Of a stretch of 64,000 nucleotides of DNA, positions 45,797-55,638 are shown piece after piece. The stretch is from positions 1 through 64,000 of the forward strand of contig CAMATH010000019.1 in assembly GCA_945860955.1 (NCBI GenBank), given 5' to 3'. How positions within the stretch are numbered: position 1 is the first letter of the stretch; each line of letters starts with the position of its first letter. Both the position numbers and the translations under genes were made by a program. Origin of the DNA: Planctomicrobium piriforme (GTDB taxonomy: Bacteria > Planctomycetota > Planctomycetia > Planctomycetales > Planctomycetaceae). The notes beneath the pieces were generated by a model. It was not told the origin of the DNA. It did not search any database and worked only from the letters and a program-made list of their open reading frames with translations.

Positions 45797-48700
45797 TCAT
45801 CGTCGGATTTCGACTGATCGTCCCTCCGACATACGGTCACCAAACAGCAGCGTTCCGTTGGCATCGGTCAGCGAGATCCGGACCGAGTCTTCGCAATCAT
45901 CGTCTCCGAGTTTTAACTGCAACTGCAGGCCGATATCGGCGACGGTGACGGGGTGTAGCGGGTCGGTGATGTCGACCAGAATCGCTCCCGAAACCAGCCG
46001 TGCCCGGCTTTCATCGTCGTCCGACGAGGTCAGTTTCAGCAACGTCAACGTGGTTGATCGAATCTCGTAGACCTTGGCTCCCGATCGAAAGACAACGGTT
46101 ACTCCGCCGTCCAGATTGGAAACACCGGGTCCAAATTTGACCCCGATTCCAAAATCAACGCGCGAACCCGGATTCGCGGCGTAGATTCCCGCCGCGACCT
46201 CGCTGGCAAAACTCCCTCCCCCATGAATCGAATGTGCCACCGGCTTCGACACCGTCACCAGGATGTCGTCCGCCGACTGATTGCGGGCGTACGCGCCACT
46301 CACAATCACGCCGACCCGCACCGTTCGGGATTGCGCGCTGCCTAGATTGAACAGCCAGTCGAAGGTCGCGACGCCATTGGTTCGATCGGTCAGAGTTCTC
46401 ACCGGGACATTGCTCGCGATCACCTGATTCGTCTCACGATCGACAAACGTGACGGTCGCATTGTGAACGTCGCCGGCAAACCGGTCGTAGTCCGCCGAGC
46501 GCGGGAAATTCGCGATGTCACTGACCCGAGCCGAGAGTCGTACCGTCGTCGAACTCTGACTGGCCGACGCAGTGAGCTTTTCAATCGTGCCGAGGTACCG
46601 GACGCGAGCGTCCTCCGGGATGATTTCCAGTTGTCCGTTGAGGAACATGAAAACGTAATTCGTCGCCGACAGTGATCCCGGGGCGGTGTAGATCACCGCA
46701 TTACCCGGCAGAGTCGAACGAGTTGCCGACGTCGTGACGACCGGATATCCGTGGACGCCACTGGTCACCAGCGTCTCTCCTCCGACAAAACCACTGATCG
46801 TCACAGACAGCGCGGGATTCGGATCGGAATATTGGCGGGTCGCGTTGTTCGCGGAGACTGTCAGGACGGCTGGCAGAATGCGGGCGGTTGTCTGTGCCGT
46901 CGTGTTGACGGTGTAGTTGGCGGCGTTCGGGCCTGTCAGCGACAGAGTTGCCACCACTGACTGGATCCCGACCCCCGGATCGACGAAGTGGGGATTGGAG
47001 ACAACCAGATCGACCTGGTCACCATTGAGGATTCCCGAGACGCTTCCAACAACTGTCGCGACGGTGCTTCCGTCGTAGATTTTGTCTTGAGCCGAGATTG
47101 TCCCCACGAGCGCCGTGACTCCCAGCGGGGTGATAGTCGCCAGATCGAATGCGACTCCGTTCACGGTGTAATTGCTGGTGTCGGAACCGACGAGTGAAAG
47201 GTTTGCGGAAACCTGCCATGTACCGACCGCCGAGCTGGCAAACTGGGGTGAACTCAGAACGACCGAGACATCGTCACCGATAACCACGCCAATCAATGTG
47301 GCCGAGGCCGTTGCGATGTTTGTGCCATCGTAGACTTTGTCGTTCGCCGAGATCGCACCGACGAGAGACTTCGCTGAGATGGTCGCGGTGTCGCTGGCGG
47401 TCGCGTTCACGACATAGTTGCCGGCGTCAGCCCCAGTCAAAGCCAGATCCGCCGACACCGTCCAGGTCCCCACGCTCCGGTCCGCAAACGTCGCATTGCT
47501 GACAGAGACCGACACATCATCGCCGAGCACCACCCCCGACAATTCGCCGATCGCGGTCGCGGTCGTCGTGCCGTCGTAAACGCGGTCGTCCGCATCGATC
47601 GTTCCGACGAGAGGCTTTGCCGAGATGGTCGCGGTGTCGCTGGCGGTTGCGTTGACGATGTAGTTGCCGGCGTCAGCCCCAGTCAAAGCCAGATCCGCCG
47701 ACACCGTCCAAGTCCCCACGCTCCGGTCCGCAAACGTCGCGTTGCTAACAGAGACCGACACATCATCGCCGAACACCACTCCCGACAGACCGCCAATCGC
47801 GGTCGCGGTCGTTGCTCCGTCGTAAACGCGGTCGTCCGCCGCGATCGTACTGACCAGAGACTTTGCCGAGATGGTCGCGGTGTTGCTCGCGGTCGCATTC
47901 ACGACATAGTTGCCGGCGTCAGCCCCAGTCAAAGCCAGGTCCGCCGACACCGTCCAGGTTCCCACGCTCCGGTCCGCAAACGTCGCGTTGCTGGCAGTGA
48001 CCGACACATCATCGCCGAGCACCACCCCCGACAATTCGCCGATCGCGGTCGCGTCCGTCGTGCCGTCGTAGACGCGGTCGTCTGCCGAGATCGTTCCCAA
48101 CAGTGATTTCGCCGAGATCGTCGCGGTATCGCTGGCGGTCGAGTTGACGATGTAGTTGCCGGCGTCCGTCCCAGTCAAAGCCAGATCCGCCGACATCGTC
48201 CAGGTCCCCACGCTCCGGTCCGCAAACGTCGCGTTGCTGACAGAGACCGACACATCATCGCCGAACACCACTCCCGACAGACCGCCAATCGCGGTCGCGG
48301 TCGTTGTTCCGTCGTAAACGCGGTCGTCCGCCGCGATCGTACCGACGAGAGACTTCGTTGAGATCGTCGCGGTGTCACTCGCGGTCGCATTCACGACATA
48401 GTTCCCGGCGTCGGCACCAGCCAACGCCAAGTCAGCCGACACAGTCCAAGTTCCCACGCGCCGGTCGGCGAATTGCGCGTTGCTCGCTCCAATCGAAACG
48501 TCGTCTCCCGCCAGAACGCCCGCGACGGCGCTGACGAACGTCGCCGTCGTTGTTCCGTCGTAGACTCGGCTCACCGCCGCGATCGTCCCGACCACGACCC
48601 TCCGCTCGATATTCGCCGTCGGATTCGCAACAGCGGCCAATGTGTAATTCGCCACTTCCGTGCCAGACAGCGTGAAACCCGATCCCGTGACTGAGACCCC

Positions 48701-49975
48701 GCTGCCCGCATTTCGAGAGTTGAAAACCGCGCTCCCTCCCACGAGAGAAATGCCGGCATGGTCGGCTGCGGGGACTGCCAGCAGATCTCGGCTGGTGATC
48801 AGCGCTGCGGTCGACCCGTCGTAGACTTTGTCGGCGACGCTGTACATTCCGGTCACCGCCAGTCGGCTGATGCTGGCCAGACTCGTCGCCGACGTTGTCG
48901 ACAGCACATAATTGCTGGCCGCTGTTCCCGACAGTGCGATCCCCGACGCCGTCACCAGTTTGTTCACTGCGACATTCTTGTTGGCGAACGCAATACTGCT
49001 CGCCACAAAGTCAACTTGGCCCACATCCGCCGGAATGATCCCTGCCAATGATTGCGCGGAGACAGTCGCGACAGTGGTGGCGTCATACACCCGACTGTTC
49101 GCCACAATCGACGGAGAGACCGTTTTTCGAGCGATTGTGAATGTGATCGGTGACGAAGTGACGGAATTCGCACCGGTCGCCGTCACGGTGAACGTGTAGG
49201 TTCCCGCGGGTGTGGTTGTGGACGTCGCCAGAAACAGTGTCGCGCCAGGGGAATTGTTCGCCGTCCCGGGGCCGAAGGTGAGAGTTGACGGAATCAACGT
49301 CGCGGTGAGGCCTGCCGGGAGCGGTCCATCCAGGCTGAGTGTGGCTGTCTCCTGGCCGGACGAGAGCCGATTGGTCGTCACAGAAAACGGGCTGCTGGAG
49401 GCGGTGCCATAAACCGGGGAAGTGATCTGCGAGGTCACACTGATCGAGCTGAGTGTGGCCGGCACGGCGTCGGTAAAGTCGGTTGTGGCCACCACCCCAG
49501 AAAAGAGTCCCACGGCGGTCAACCGCAAGGACGCACCGCCATATTGCGGGTCGACGAACCAGGTTGTCCCGATCACCCCATTCACGGTGCCGTCGGTATC
49601 GGGATAGTTCCAGATCTGGTTGTCACCCAGATAGGGTTCGAACCCGCCGACACCGTCTGTCACAACCCACGGCAGATTGCCGGGGGGCGAACTGGAAACT
49701 CCGTCGGTTCTCTCGACCTGGAATTGGACCGATTCTCCTGGGGAAAAATCGTCGACAGGATTCCCGTCGGAGGTGGCCGTAAAATGTGCAATCGATCCGG
49801 GGGAATAGTCCGGAAGATCTGTCGTCACGATCGCCGAGAGCAAAAGGCGCGATTCGAGTTCCTGGATCCGTCGCCCGTCCAGACGACGCTTCCGCAGCGT
49901 CCGGGATGAATTCTGGATCCGTCCAGCCAACCAAAGTGTCCAGCGATACATGTCGCGACGCGTCCACAAGCTCAT
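45797..49975 (-). CDS. Giant exported protein with LEPR-XLL-like N-terminus and MBG/YDG repeats
   Basis: 1392 aa from ATG at 49975 with GGAG six bases upstream; an upstream in-frame ATG at 49999 is less likely. The N-terminus has a basic stretch, then IQELESRLLLSA, a form of the LEPR-XLL motif of planctomycete exported proteins. A beta-rich head (DYSPGSIAHFTATSDGNPVD) follows, with an Ig-like module. From about residue 290 to 1100 it carries about ten repeats near 80 aa (DDRVYDGTTTATAIG, FADRSVGTWTVSADLALTG, NYVVNATASDTATIS) of the YDG/MBG type. The C-terminal 250 residues differ. It is probably a cell-surface or adhesive protein. Confidence 0.88.
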   Translation of the reverse strand: MSLWTRRDMYRWTLWLAGRIQNSSRTLRKRRLDGRRIQELESRLLLSAIVTTDLPDYSPGSIAHFTATSDGNPVDDFSPGESVQFQVERTDGVSSSPPGNLPWVVTDGVGGFEPYLGDNQIWNYPDTDGTVNGVIGTTWFVDPQYGGASLRLTAVGLFSGVVATTDFTDAVPATLSSISVTSQITSPVYGTASSSPFSVTTNRLSSGQETATLSLDGPLPAGLTATLIPSTLTFGPGTANNSPGATLFLATSTTTPAGTYTFTVTATGANSVTSSPITFTIARKTVSPSIVANSRVYDATTVATVSAQSLAGIIPADVGQVDFVASSIAFANKNVAVNKLVTASGIALSGTAASNYVLSTTSATSLASISRLAVTGMYSVADKVYDGSTAALITSRDLLAVPAADHAGISLVGGSAVFNSRNAGSGVSVTGSGFTLSGTEVANYTLAAVANPTANIERRVVVGTIAAVSRVYDGTTTATFVSAVAGVLAGDDVSIGASNAQFADRRVGTWTVSADLALAGADAGNYVVNATASDTATISTKSLVGTIAADDRVYDGTTTATAIGGLSGVVFGDDVSVSVSNATFADRSVGTWTMSADLALTGTDAGNYIVNSTASDTATISAKSLLGTISADDRVYDGTTDATAIGELSGVVLGDDVSVTASNATFADRSVGTWTVSADLALTGADAGNYVVNATASNTATISAKSLVSTIAADDRVYDGATTATAIGGLSGVVFGDDVSVSVSNATFADRSVGTWTVSADLALTGADAGNYIVNATASDTATISAKPLVGTIDADDRVYDGTTTATAIGELSGVVLGDDVSVSVSNATFADRSVGTWTVSADLALTGADAGNYVVNATASDTATISAKSLVGAISANDKVYDGTNIATASATLIGVVIGDDVSVVLSSPQFASSAVGTWQVSANLSLVGSDTSNYTVNGVAFDLATITPLGVTALVGTISAQDKIYDGSTVATVVGSVSGILNGDQVDLVVSNPHFVDPGVGIQSVVATLSLTGPNAANYTVNTTAQTTARILPAVLTVSANNATRQYSDPNPALSVTISGFVGGETLVTSGVHGYPVVTTSATRSTLPGNAVIYTAPGSLSATNYVFMFLNGQLEIIPEDARVRYLGTIEKLTASASQSSTTVRLSARVSDIANFPRSADYDRFAGDVHNATVTFVDRETNQVIASNVPVRTLTDRTNGVATFDWLFNLGSAQSRTVRVGVIVSGAYARNQSADDILVTVSKPVAHSIHGGGSFASEVAAGIYAANPGSRVDFGIGVKFGPGVSNLDGGVTVVFRSGAKVYEIRSTTLTLLKLTSSDDDESRARLVSGAILVDITDPLHPVTVADIGLQLQLKLGDDDCEDSVRISLTDANGTLLFGDRMSEGRSVEIRR
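47091..48812 (-). repeat. Tandem 246-nt coding repeats in the MBG/YDG protein
   Basis: Units of 246 nt (82 codons) in phase at 47091, 47337, 47583, 47829, 48075, 48321 and 48567. The inner four or five are nearly identical at DNA level; the outer ones have diverged. This is the pattern of recent unit duplication with length change by recombination or slippage. Confidence 0.85.
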
Positions 49976-50028
49976 CGTCCACTCCACGAAAAAGGACACA
50001 AATCTAGAGAACCAAAAATACGAAGTGG

Positions 50029-50057
50029 AGAATACCGATGCGTTTTGGTTTTCACAA
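50029..50057 (-). promoter_or_regulatory. Likely promoter of the MBG/YDG protein gene
   Basis: On the minus strand: TTGTGA, 17-nt spacer, TATTCT. The -10 ends 53 nt before the start codon. Confidence 0.55.
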
Positions 50058-50207
50058 GGATTGGTCTAGGATGGGTTCTAAGTCGCAAAGTCGATACCTG
50101 TGATCAAGCTTGTTGTTCCAATCGACGAGTGCCGATATAGAGATTGTCAGAGATCAGCGGACTTGTGGTGGAATCACCTTAAATCCACCACGCTGACCCG
50201 GCAGAGG

Positions 50208-50236
50208 TTGACTTCCAAGCGGTCGATTTCTATACA
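50208..50236 (+). promoter_or_regulatory. Strong sigma70-type promoter 450 nt upstream of the HlyD gene
   Basis: TTGACT, 17-nt spacer, TATACA. Each hexamer has five of six consensus bases and the spacing is ideal. The transcript would have a long leader before the GTG at 50693. Confidence 0.6.
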
Positions 50237-50692
50237 TACGAATAGATGGTGGGTCGGTTTCCGCTTGCCTCAACCGACGCCGATCACCTAAAATGAATCA
50301 ATCGACGTTTGTTTGAACACCTTTTCCCCCCCCTCCAACACCAACCGGTTTCGTTTGCGTTTCAGCGATTTTCCCCACGAAAGCTCAACAGCCATCCGCA
50401 GCAATCGCTCGATTGCCCCCAGGGATCGGCTTCCAGTCCCCAGCAGCTTTCCGTTGACCGCGACGATTCCTCCCAACCTGTAACTCAACGACAACACACC
50501 CTGGATTCCTGACCGCACGGCCCAAGATTTTTCCCAGAAATCCTGGCCGGTCCGTCGCCGACTTCCGCCCCTCCAAGGGCTCACCGGCTTCAGATCCGTG
50601 GTTTCGGCTCCAACTGCGAACAAGAACTCCGCCAAGGATTGGTGATCAGGTTCGTCTCGTGGGGGTGCGGTGGTCCACAGAGGAGACGAACC

Positions 50693-52360
50693 GTGAGTAC
50701 ACTCACACTGAACACTCCCGAAACCGAACTCGGTCTTCGGACACGTGTGGATTCCCCCGCGATGGGGCCACGAACTGTCCCCGCCCCCCGGCGATGGTTG
50801 ATCACGCGGCGGGCCGCTTTTGCCGGCCTCGCGTTTGCCGCCCTGGCGGGTGGAAGTGCCTGGTCGTGGCAGAACCACGGGCACCATTCCTCGATCGGCG
50901 ATTCCGCGGCGCTCGAGGTGACGGACAAACTGGTCTACCACACGGTTCAACGGCACGCGCTGCCGATCACCATTACGGAACGCGGCACCCTGTCGAGCCA
51001 GAAGGAAACCAAGATCCTGTGCGATCTGGAGACCGTCCCCGGCCAGTCGGGAACTCGCATTCTGTGGATTGTTCCGAACGGAACCGCCATCAAGCAGGGA
51101 GATCTGCTGGTGGAATTTGACTCGGCTCCGCTGAAAGATCGGCTCAATACCCAATCGGTCGTTTTCGAGCAGTCTCGCGCCGCCCAGATTCAGGCGACCG
51201 TCCGGGTCGATAACCAGAAGACACAAAACGAGACGAACTTGGCGGCGGCGACGTTGAAGGTCGAAATGGCAAAGCTCGCCCTCAAGATGTACGAGGACGA
51301 ATCGGGGGGGACGTTCAAAATCTCGGTTGGAGATCTCGAATCGAAGATCCAGGAAGCCAAGAACCAGATCAAAGAAGCCCAAGCCGCCCTGAAGATGAAA
51401 GCGGGACGGCGGACCGGTGTCGAGACCCTGTTCAAACTGGGGTATCGCGGCAAGGGGGATCTCGATCAGGCGATGCACGAACACCTCTCTGCTGACTTCG
51501 CCTTGGTCCGTTCCACCAATGCCCTGGTAACCGCCGAAGCGAACAAGCAGAAGCTGAAACAGTACGAATACCCAATGCGGGTTTTGGAACTGAAGGGTGC
51601 GATCGCGACGGCCGAGCGGGCTTTGACGCAGGTCGCCCGGGATAACGAAGCCCTTGTGGCGCAAGTCACGGCGGCGAAAAACGCGGCCGACCGCGCATTT
51701 ATCACTGAGGAAGAGAAGCTGAGGCGATTCAAAGAACAATTGGAGAAGAGCAAGGTCTATGCCCCGCACGACGGGCTGGTGGCGCATTCTCCCGATCGCA
51801 CCCCCTGGGGGCGACTGGTCGCCGACGGCGAACTGGTGACCGAGCGATTCAAGATCCTGTCGCTCCCCGACCTCAATCGGATGCAGGTGAAGCTGGGGAT
51901 CCATGAATCGGTGGTGGATCGCGTGAAAATGGCCCTCCCCGCCACGGTGCGGATCGACGCGTTTCCCGACGCCTCCTACCAGGGCTCGGTGAACTCCGTT
52001 GCCGTTTTGCCGACGCAGGACAGCAGCCTGAGTTCCGATGTGAAGGTTTACGATGTGGTCGTCACGATCGACGAAGACGTCGAACACTTGAAACCGGGGA
52101 TGACCGCGGTCGTCGACATTCACGTCCAGAAACTGGAAGACGTCGTCACAATTCCCGTGCAGGCGGTGATGCAGGAAGAGGATGAAACCTGGTGTTACGT
52201 CGCCGGACCGGACGGTGTGGAACGCCGGAACCTAAAGCTCGGCGTTTCGAACAGCGCGATGGTTCAGGTTTTGGAGGGAGTGGAGGCCGACGATCGCGTC
52301 GTACTCAATCCCCAGGCGATCACTGCACAGCCGACAGAACCGACGGGCCCGCCAGCCTGA
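50693..52360 (+). CDS. HlyD-type membrane fusion (periplasmic adaptor) protein
   Basis: 555 aa from GTG at 50693, chosen for GAGGAG seven bases upstream; longer in-frame starts lack one. One N-terminal membrane segment (AFAGLAFAALAGGSAWSW). Then a barrel/lipoyl part (TITERGTLSSQKETKI, then GDLLVEFDSAPLKDRL). A long coiled-coil hairpin rich in Ala, Lys and Glu spans about 160-350. The C-terminus has a second lipoyl half and beta-barrel (VYAPHDGLVAHSPDRTPWG, LKPGMTAVVDIHVQKLEDVV). With the downstream MacB-like permease it would form an envelope exporter. Neither an ATPase nor an outer-membrane channel is next to it. Confidence 0.88.
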   Translation: MSTLTLNTPETELGLRTRVDSPAMGPRTVPAPRRWLITRRAAFAGLAFAALAGGSAWSWQNHGHHSSIGDSAALEVTDKLVYHTVQRHALPITITERGTLSSQKETKILCDLETVPGQSGTRILWIVPNGTAIKQGDLLVEFDSAPLKDRLNTQSVVFEQSRAAQIQATVRVDNQKTQNETNLAAATLKVEMAKLALKMYEDESGGTFKISVGDLESKIQEAKNQIKEAQAALKMKAGRRTGVETLFKLGYRGKGDLDQAMHEHLSADFALVRSTNALVTAEANKQKLKQYEYPMRVLELKGAIATAERALTQVARDNEALVAQVTAAKNAADRAFITEEEKLRRFKEQLEKSKVYAPHDGLVAHSPDRTPWGRLVADGELVTERFKILSLPDLNRMQVKLGIHESVVDRVKMALPATVRIDAFPDASYQGSVNSVAVLPTQDSSLSSDVKVYDVVVTIDEDVEHLKPGMTAVVDIHVQKLEDVVTIPVQAVMQEEDETWCYVAGPDGVERRNLKLGVSNSAMVQVLEGVEADDRVVLNPQAITAQPTEPTGPPA

Positions 52361-52437
52361 GGTTCGCGTTCCGTTCCGCGTTCGGTTGCCAATGACGGAA
52401 CGATTCCCGACACAACGGGGAATGCGATGTCGTCACC

Positions 52438-52493
52438 GAGCCGCGACGGTCAGTTTGCGGCCAACGGCTTCCGCTTCCTGACGGGCGCGGCTC
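52438..52493. repeat. Dispersed inverted repeat, family B, copy 3
   Basis: Arms 52438-52460 and 52471-52493 (GAGCCGCGACGG... with ...CGGGCGCGGCTC) around a 10-nt loop. The left arm has diverged in its inner half. It lies in the 270-nt gap between the HlyD gene and the permease gene, where nothing else was recognised. Confidence 0.75.
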
Positions 52494-52630
52494 TGTTAAG
52501 AACTTTTGTTTACGACCGCTCGGGGTATTGCGCTCCGAGCGTGTTGCATTGCCAACAGGAGTTACGCCGACTCTTCGCGACACGGGTTTTTGTCCTTACC
52601 CTCCCCCCAGGCATTGTTCACCCCGACCTC

Positions 52631-53908
52631 ATGCTTTCCTGGTCCTACTGGTCCATAGCGGTCTGGACGGCGATGAAGAACCTGAGATTGCGCAAAATGC
52701 GCAGCGGGTTGGCGCTGTTGGGGGTGATCCTGGGGGTCGGTTCCGTTATCGCCATGTTGGCGATCGGCGAAGGTTCTAAAACCCAGGCGATCGCGCAAAT
52801 CCGCGAATTGGGGGCGACCAACGTCATTGTCCGGAGCGTCAAACCCGGTTCCCGTGCGTCATCCGACGGCGAAAACACGGGGGGGCAGCAGAAGGTCAGT
52901 CGCATTGTCGAATACGGTCTGAAGTACGCCGACCTCAAACGATTTCGCGAGGCGCTGCCGACGGTTGAGCGGGCGATTCCGGTTTCACTGGTCCGCAAAG
53001 ACGCTCACAACGGAGCGAAACGGCTCCGCAACGCCCGAATTCGCGGCGTCACTCCCGAATACCCAAAAGTGAAACCCCTAAAGCTCGGTCGAGGACGGTT
53101 TCTTGTCTCCACCGACCAGACGGCGGCGGCGAATGTCGCAGTCCTGGGGGCCGACGCGGCGACCGAACTCTTCGGATACGAAGACCCGCTGGGGAAAGAC
53201 CTGCTGTTGGGAACCATGGCGTTCAAGGTCGTCGGGGTGTTGAAGTCGCCTCGCGGAACGCTGGACGCGCAGGAAATCTTTGTCCCGCTGGAAACCACGC
53301 GACGCCGGTTCGGTGAACTCCAGATCGTGCGGACCGCCGGCAGCGTCGATTACGAAAAGACGCAGCTCAACGAGATCATTCTCAGCACAAAATCGATTGA
53401 CGATGTCGCCGCGACGGCCGACATGGCGCGCAAGCTGCTCGATGCGGGGCATGCCAAGAAGGACGATTTTGAGATTCAGGTTCCGCTCGAATTGCTCGAG
53501 CGGGCCGAGGAACAGCAATATCTGTGGAATCTGGTCCTCGGATCGATCGCGGGGATTTCGCTGGTTGTGGGGGGGATTGGCATCATGAACATCATGCTCG
53601 CCAACGTCACGGAACAGACACGGGAAATCGGAATCCGGCGGGCGATTGGCGCACGCCGCTCTGATATCGTCGCACAGTTCCTTACCGAGTCGGTCGTGCT
53701 GTGCAGCGTGGGGGGATTACTGGGAATTGTGGTCGGCGTCACGATTCCGCAGATCGTGCAGCATTTCGCTGGGATCGAGGCGGTGGTGCGACTCTGGTCC
53801 GTCCTGCTGGCGTTCTCCATCTCGACGATCATGGGACTGATCTTCGGAATCTACCCGGCGGCCCGAGCCGCGCGTATGGACCCGATTCAGGCGCTACGGA
53901 ATATGTAG
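52631..53908 (+). CDS. MacB/FtsX-type ABC transporter permease
   Basis: 425 aa from ATG at 52631; the frame is open back to 52427, but that part covers the repeat. The first membrane segment is at about 22-42 (LALLGVILGVGSVIAMLAIG), followed by the MacB periplasmic core. Three more segments lie at the C-terminus (LVLGSIAGISLVVGGIGIMN, GGLLGIVVGVTIPQIV, LLAFSISTIMGLIFGIYPA). The EIGIRRAIGARRSDIVAQFL motif contacts the ATPase. The MacB ATPase, usually between adaptor and permease genes, is absent here. Confidence 0.88.
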   Translation: MLSWSYWSIAVWTAMKNLRLRKMRSGLALLGVILGVGSVIAMLAIGEGSKTQAIAQIRELGATNVIVRSVKPGSRASSDGENTGGQQKVSRIVEYGLKYADLKRFREALPTVERAIPVSLVRKDAHNGAKRLRNARIRGVTPEYPKVKPLKLGRGRFLVSTDQTAAANVAVLGADAATELFGYEDPLGKDLLLGTMAFKVVGVLKSPRGTLDAQEIFVPLETTRRRFGELQIVRTAGSVDYEKTQLNEIILSTKSIDDVAATADMARKLLDAGHAKKDDFEIQVPLELLERAEEQQYLWNLVLGSIAGISLVVGGIGIMNIMLANVTEQTREIGIRRAIGARRSDIVAQFLTESVVLCSVGGLLGIVVGVTIPQIVQHFAGIEAVVRLWSVLLAFSISTIMGLIFGIYPAARAARMDPIQALRNM

Positions 53909-54317
53909 CGGTGTCCGCGACTTATTCGCTACAGTTCATCCACGGGTTCGTCGTCATCCACAACCAGCATCGCATCGAATGTCGCTTGTGTTGTGTGCCT
54001 GCTGAAAAACTCCACCGCACGTCAACGCGCAGCACAAAAAAACCCTGGCAATGTGTACTCGACGGAACAAGCCGCGTCGGCGACAACATCATCCGGTTTC
54101 ACGGCAGCTCCCCCCTCTCTCTGCGAGGGATGTCATCAGGCACATCCAACACGACTGAGGGGAGGGTGGCCAGGTGTGAGCGGGCCAGCGATCGGGCAGA
54201 CTGATCCCAAACACTAGATTCGACACTCATGGAATCAATCCTGTTCATCCCTTTCATCCTGTCCAAAATCTCCTCAGTTGATCAGATCAACGGGATCATC
54301 CCGCGATGCGGACCGCG
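53909..54317. other. Intergenic region between convergent transporter genes
   Basis: 409 nt, no gene recognised. It contains a family C repeat near its end. No T-run terminator was seen for either flanking gene. Confidence 0.5.
54238..54272. repeat. Dispersed repeat, family C, copy 3
   Basis: Reads ATCCTGTTCATCC then CTTTCATCCTGTCC and a AAAATCTC tail; the same element and tail as at 31500-31540. Confidence 0.7.
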
Positions 54318-55631
54318 TCAAACCCCAACAAACGCCCACTTCAGCAAATCGACGAGCTTTGGGGCCTTCCCCTGACTGAGCATTCCGATCCGGAAAATCC
54401 GGCCCGCCACAACCACACACAACACGGTGAAGGCGATCGTCAGCGCCACCCCCAATAGAATCTGCCACAATGGGACCGCCGAACTGGCGGCGATCCGCAA
54501 GACCATGGTGAGCGGCGTCACCGGCGGGATCAGCGAGAACCAGGTCGCGAACGAACCATTGGGATTCTGAACGATACTCAACCAGACAAACATCGGCACA
54601 ATCAACGGCATCCAGACCAGCATCATGTACCCTTGCGCCTCCTGAAGGTTGTTCGACGCCGACGCGAACGCCATCGTGATGCCGCTGAACATCAAGACGG
54701 CACAGACATGAAACAGCAGGAACCACGGAACGACGCGCCACGGAACTTTGTCGAGCACGTCGTTGAACCACGCGATTCCGAATCCCGCCGACGCGTAGAT
54801 CACGAAGACCGTCAGTGAGCCGGCGACATTCCCCAACAGCTTGCCCCCCATCAGTTGCGTTGAGTTCACACTTCCCAGCAGCACCTCGCCGACGCGTTGC
54901 TGCTTCTCTTCCAGCACGCATTCCAGCATGGGCTGCAAGGCCATGAAGATCAACATGAACATCAGCATCATGCAGCCCATCGGGACGAACAACGTCTCCA
55001 TGGCGTTTGATTTGGCGGCTGGCTGAACCGGACCGGTCCCCGACGAATTCCGTGTGAGCAACCCCCGTCCGTCGACGACGACCTGTGAAGTGACGCCGTT
55101 GACCAAATCGGCGTCCAGCCCCGACTCGGCGATTCGCGCCCGGCGCACCTCGCCGTTGATCACACTGTCCAGCCAGCGTTTGGTATCGGACATCGCCGAG
55201 TTTTCCGAGTGATACGTCACGGGGGGTTCCGTGAGTCGCATCTCAAATACCGCCGGCGCGATGTCGGCGAACGCGTGCAGTTTCCGCTGACGGACGCGAT
55301 CAGAGAGGTCGAGCTTCAACTCGTCGGACGCTCCTTCGATGGGGATCGATTCCAGAACGATCTTCGGTCCGATCTGCTTCTTCGTCGTCGAATCGAACAC
55401 CACCGTCGTGTTGTATTGAAGGGCGGCCTGTTCCAGCACGGGATACAGCCTCCCTGATCGATCAATGACGGCGAGCTTCTTGTCGTCCAGGTCGAGTGAC
55501 TTCCCAATCAGCTGAGGAATGATCGCCCCCCCCAGAAACATGATCGGGACAATCGCCAGTCCAATCAGGAAGCCCTTGGTGACGATCATCGCGCGGTATT
55601 CGCGGATGGCGATGGTCAGTATTTTGTGCAT
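54318..55631 (-). CDS. ABC-2 type permease (NatB-like)
   Basis: 437 aa from ATG at 55631. One membrane segment near residues 15-40 (GFLIGLAIVPIMFLGGAI), a large extracytoplasmic part to about 230, then five or six segments (LFVPMGCMMLMFMLIFMALQ, VAGSLTVFVIYASAGFGIAW, VVPWFLLFHVCAVLMFSGIT and others). ECVLEEKQQRVGEVLLGSV marks the ABC-2/NatB family. It starts 7 nt after the ATPase gene, so the two form one transporter. The substrate (sodium, drug or lipid) is unknown. Confidence 0.88.
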   Translation of the reverse strand: MHKILTIAIREYRAMIVTKGFLIGLAIVPIMFLGGAIIPQLIGKSLDLDDKKLAVIDRSGRLYPVLEQAALQYNTTVVFDSTTKKQIGPKIVLESIPIEGASDELKLDLSDRVRQRKLHAFADIAPAVFEMRLTEPPVTYHSENSAMSDTKRWLDSVINGEVRRARIAESGLDADLVNGVTSQVVVDGRGLLTRNSSGTGPVQPAAKSNAMETLFVPMGCMMLMFMLIFMALQPMLECVLEEKQQRVGEVLLGSVNSTQLMGGKLLGNVAGSLTVFVIYASAGFGIAWFNDVLDKVPWRVVPWFLLFHVCAVLMFSGITMAFASASNNLQEAQGYMMLVWMPLIVPMFVWLSIVQNPNGSFATWFSLIPPVTPLTMVLRIAASSAVPLWQILLGVALTIAFTVLCVVVAGRIFRIGMLSQGKAPKLVDLLKWAFVGV

Positions 55632-55638
55632 GATGGAT

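Larger units (their letters stand above)
49976..50692. other. Divergent intergenic region with two promoters and a long leader
   Basis: 717 nt. It holds the minus-strand promoter of the MBG protein and a strong plus-strand promoter at 50208. From there to the HlyD gene are about 450 nt with only a 7-codon frame (ATG at 50293). It could be a long leader, a small RNA or a missed gene; no known riboswitch was recognised. Confidence 0.45.

Noticed and set aside
47091-48812. CRISPR-like regular repeats
   Set aside because: The repeats are 246 nt, in phase with one coding frame and encode YDG/MBG modules; no short repeat/spacer pattern.
50288-52123. 611-aa open frame opposite the HlyD gene
   Set aside because: Shadow; covers the coding strand of a clear adaptor gene, no start signals.
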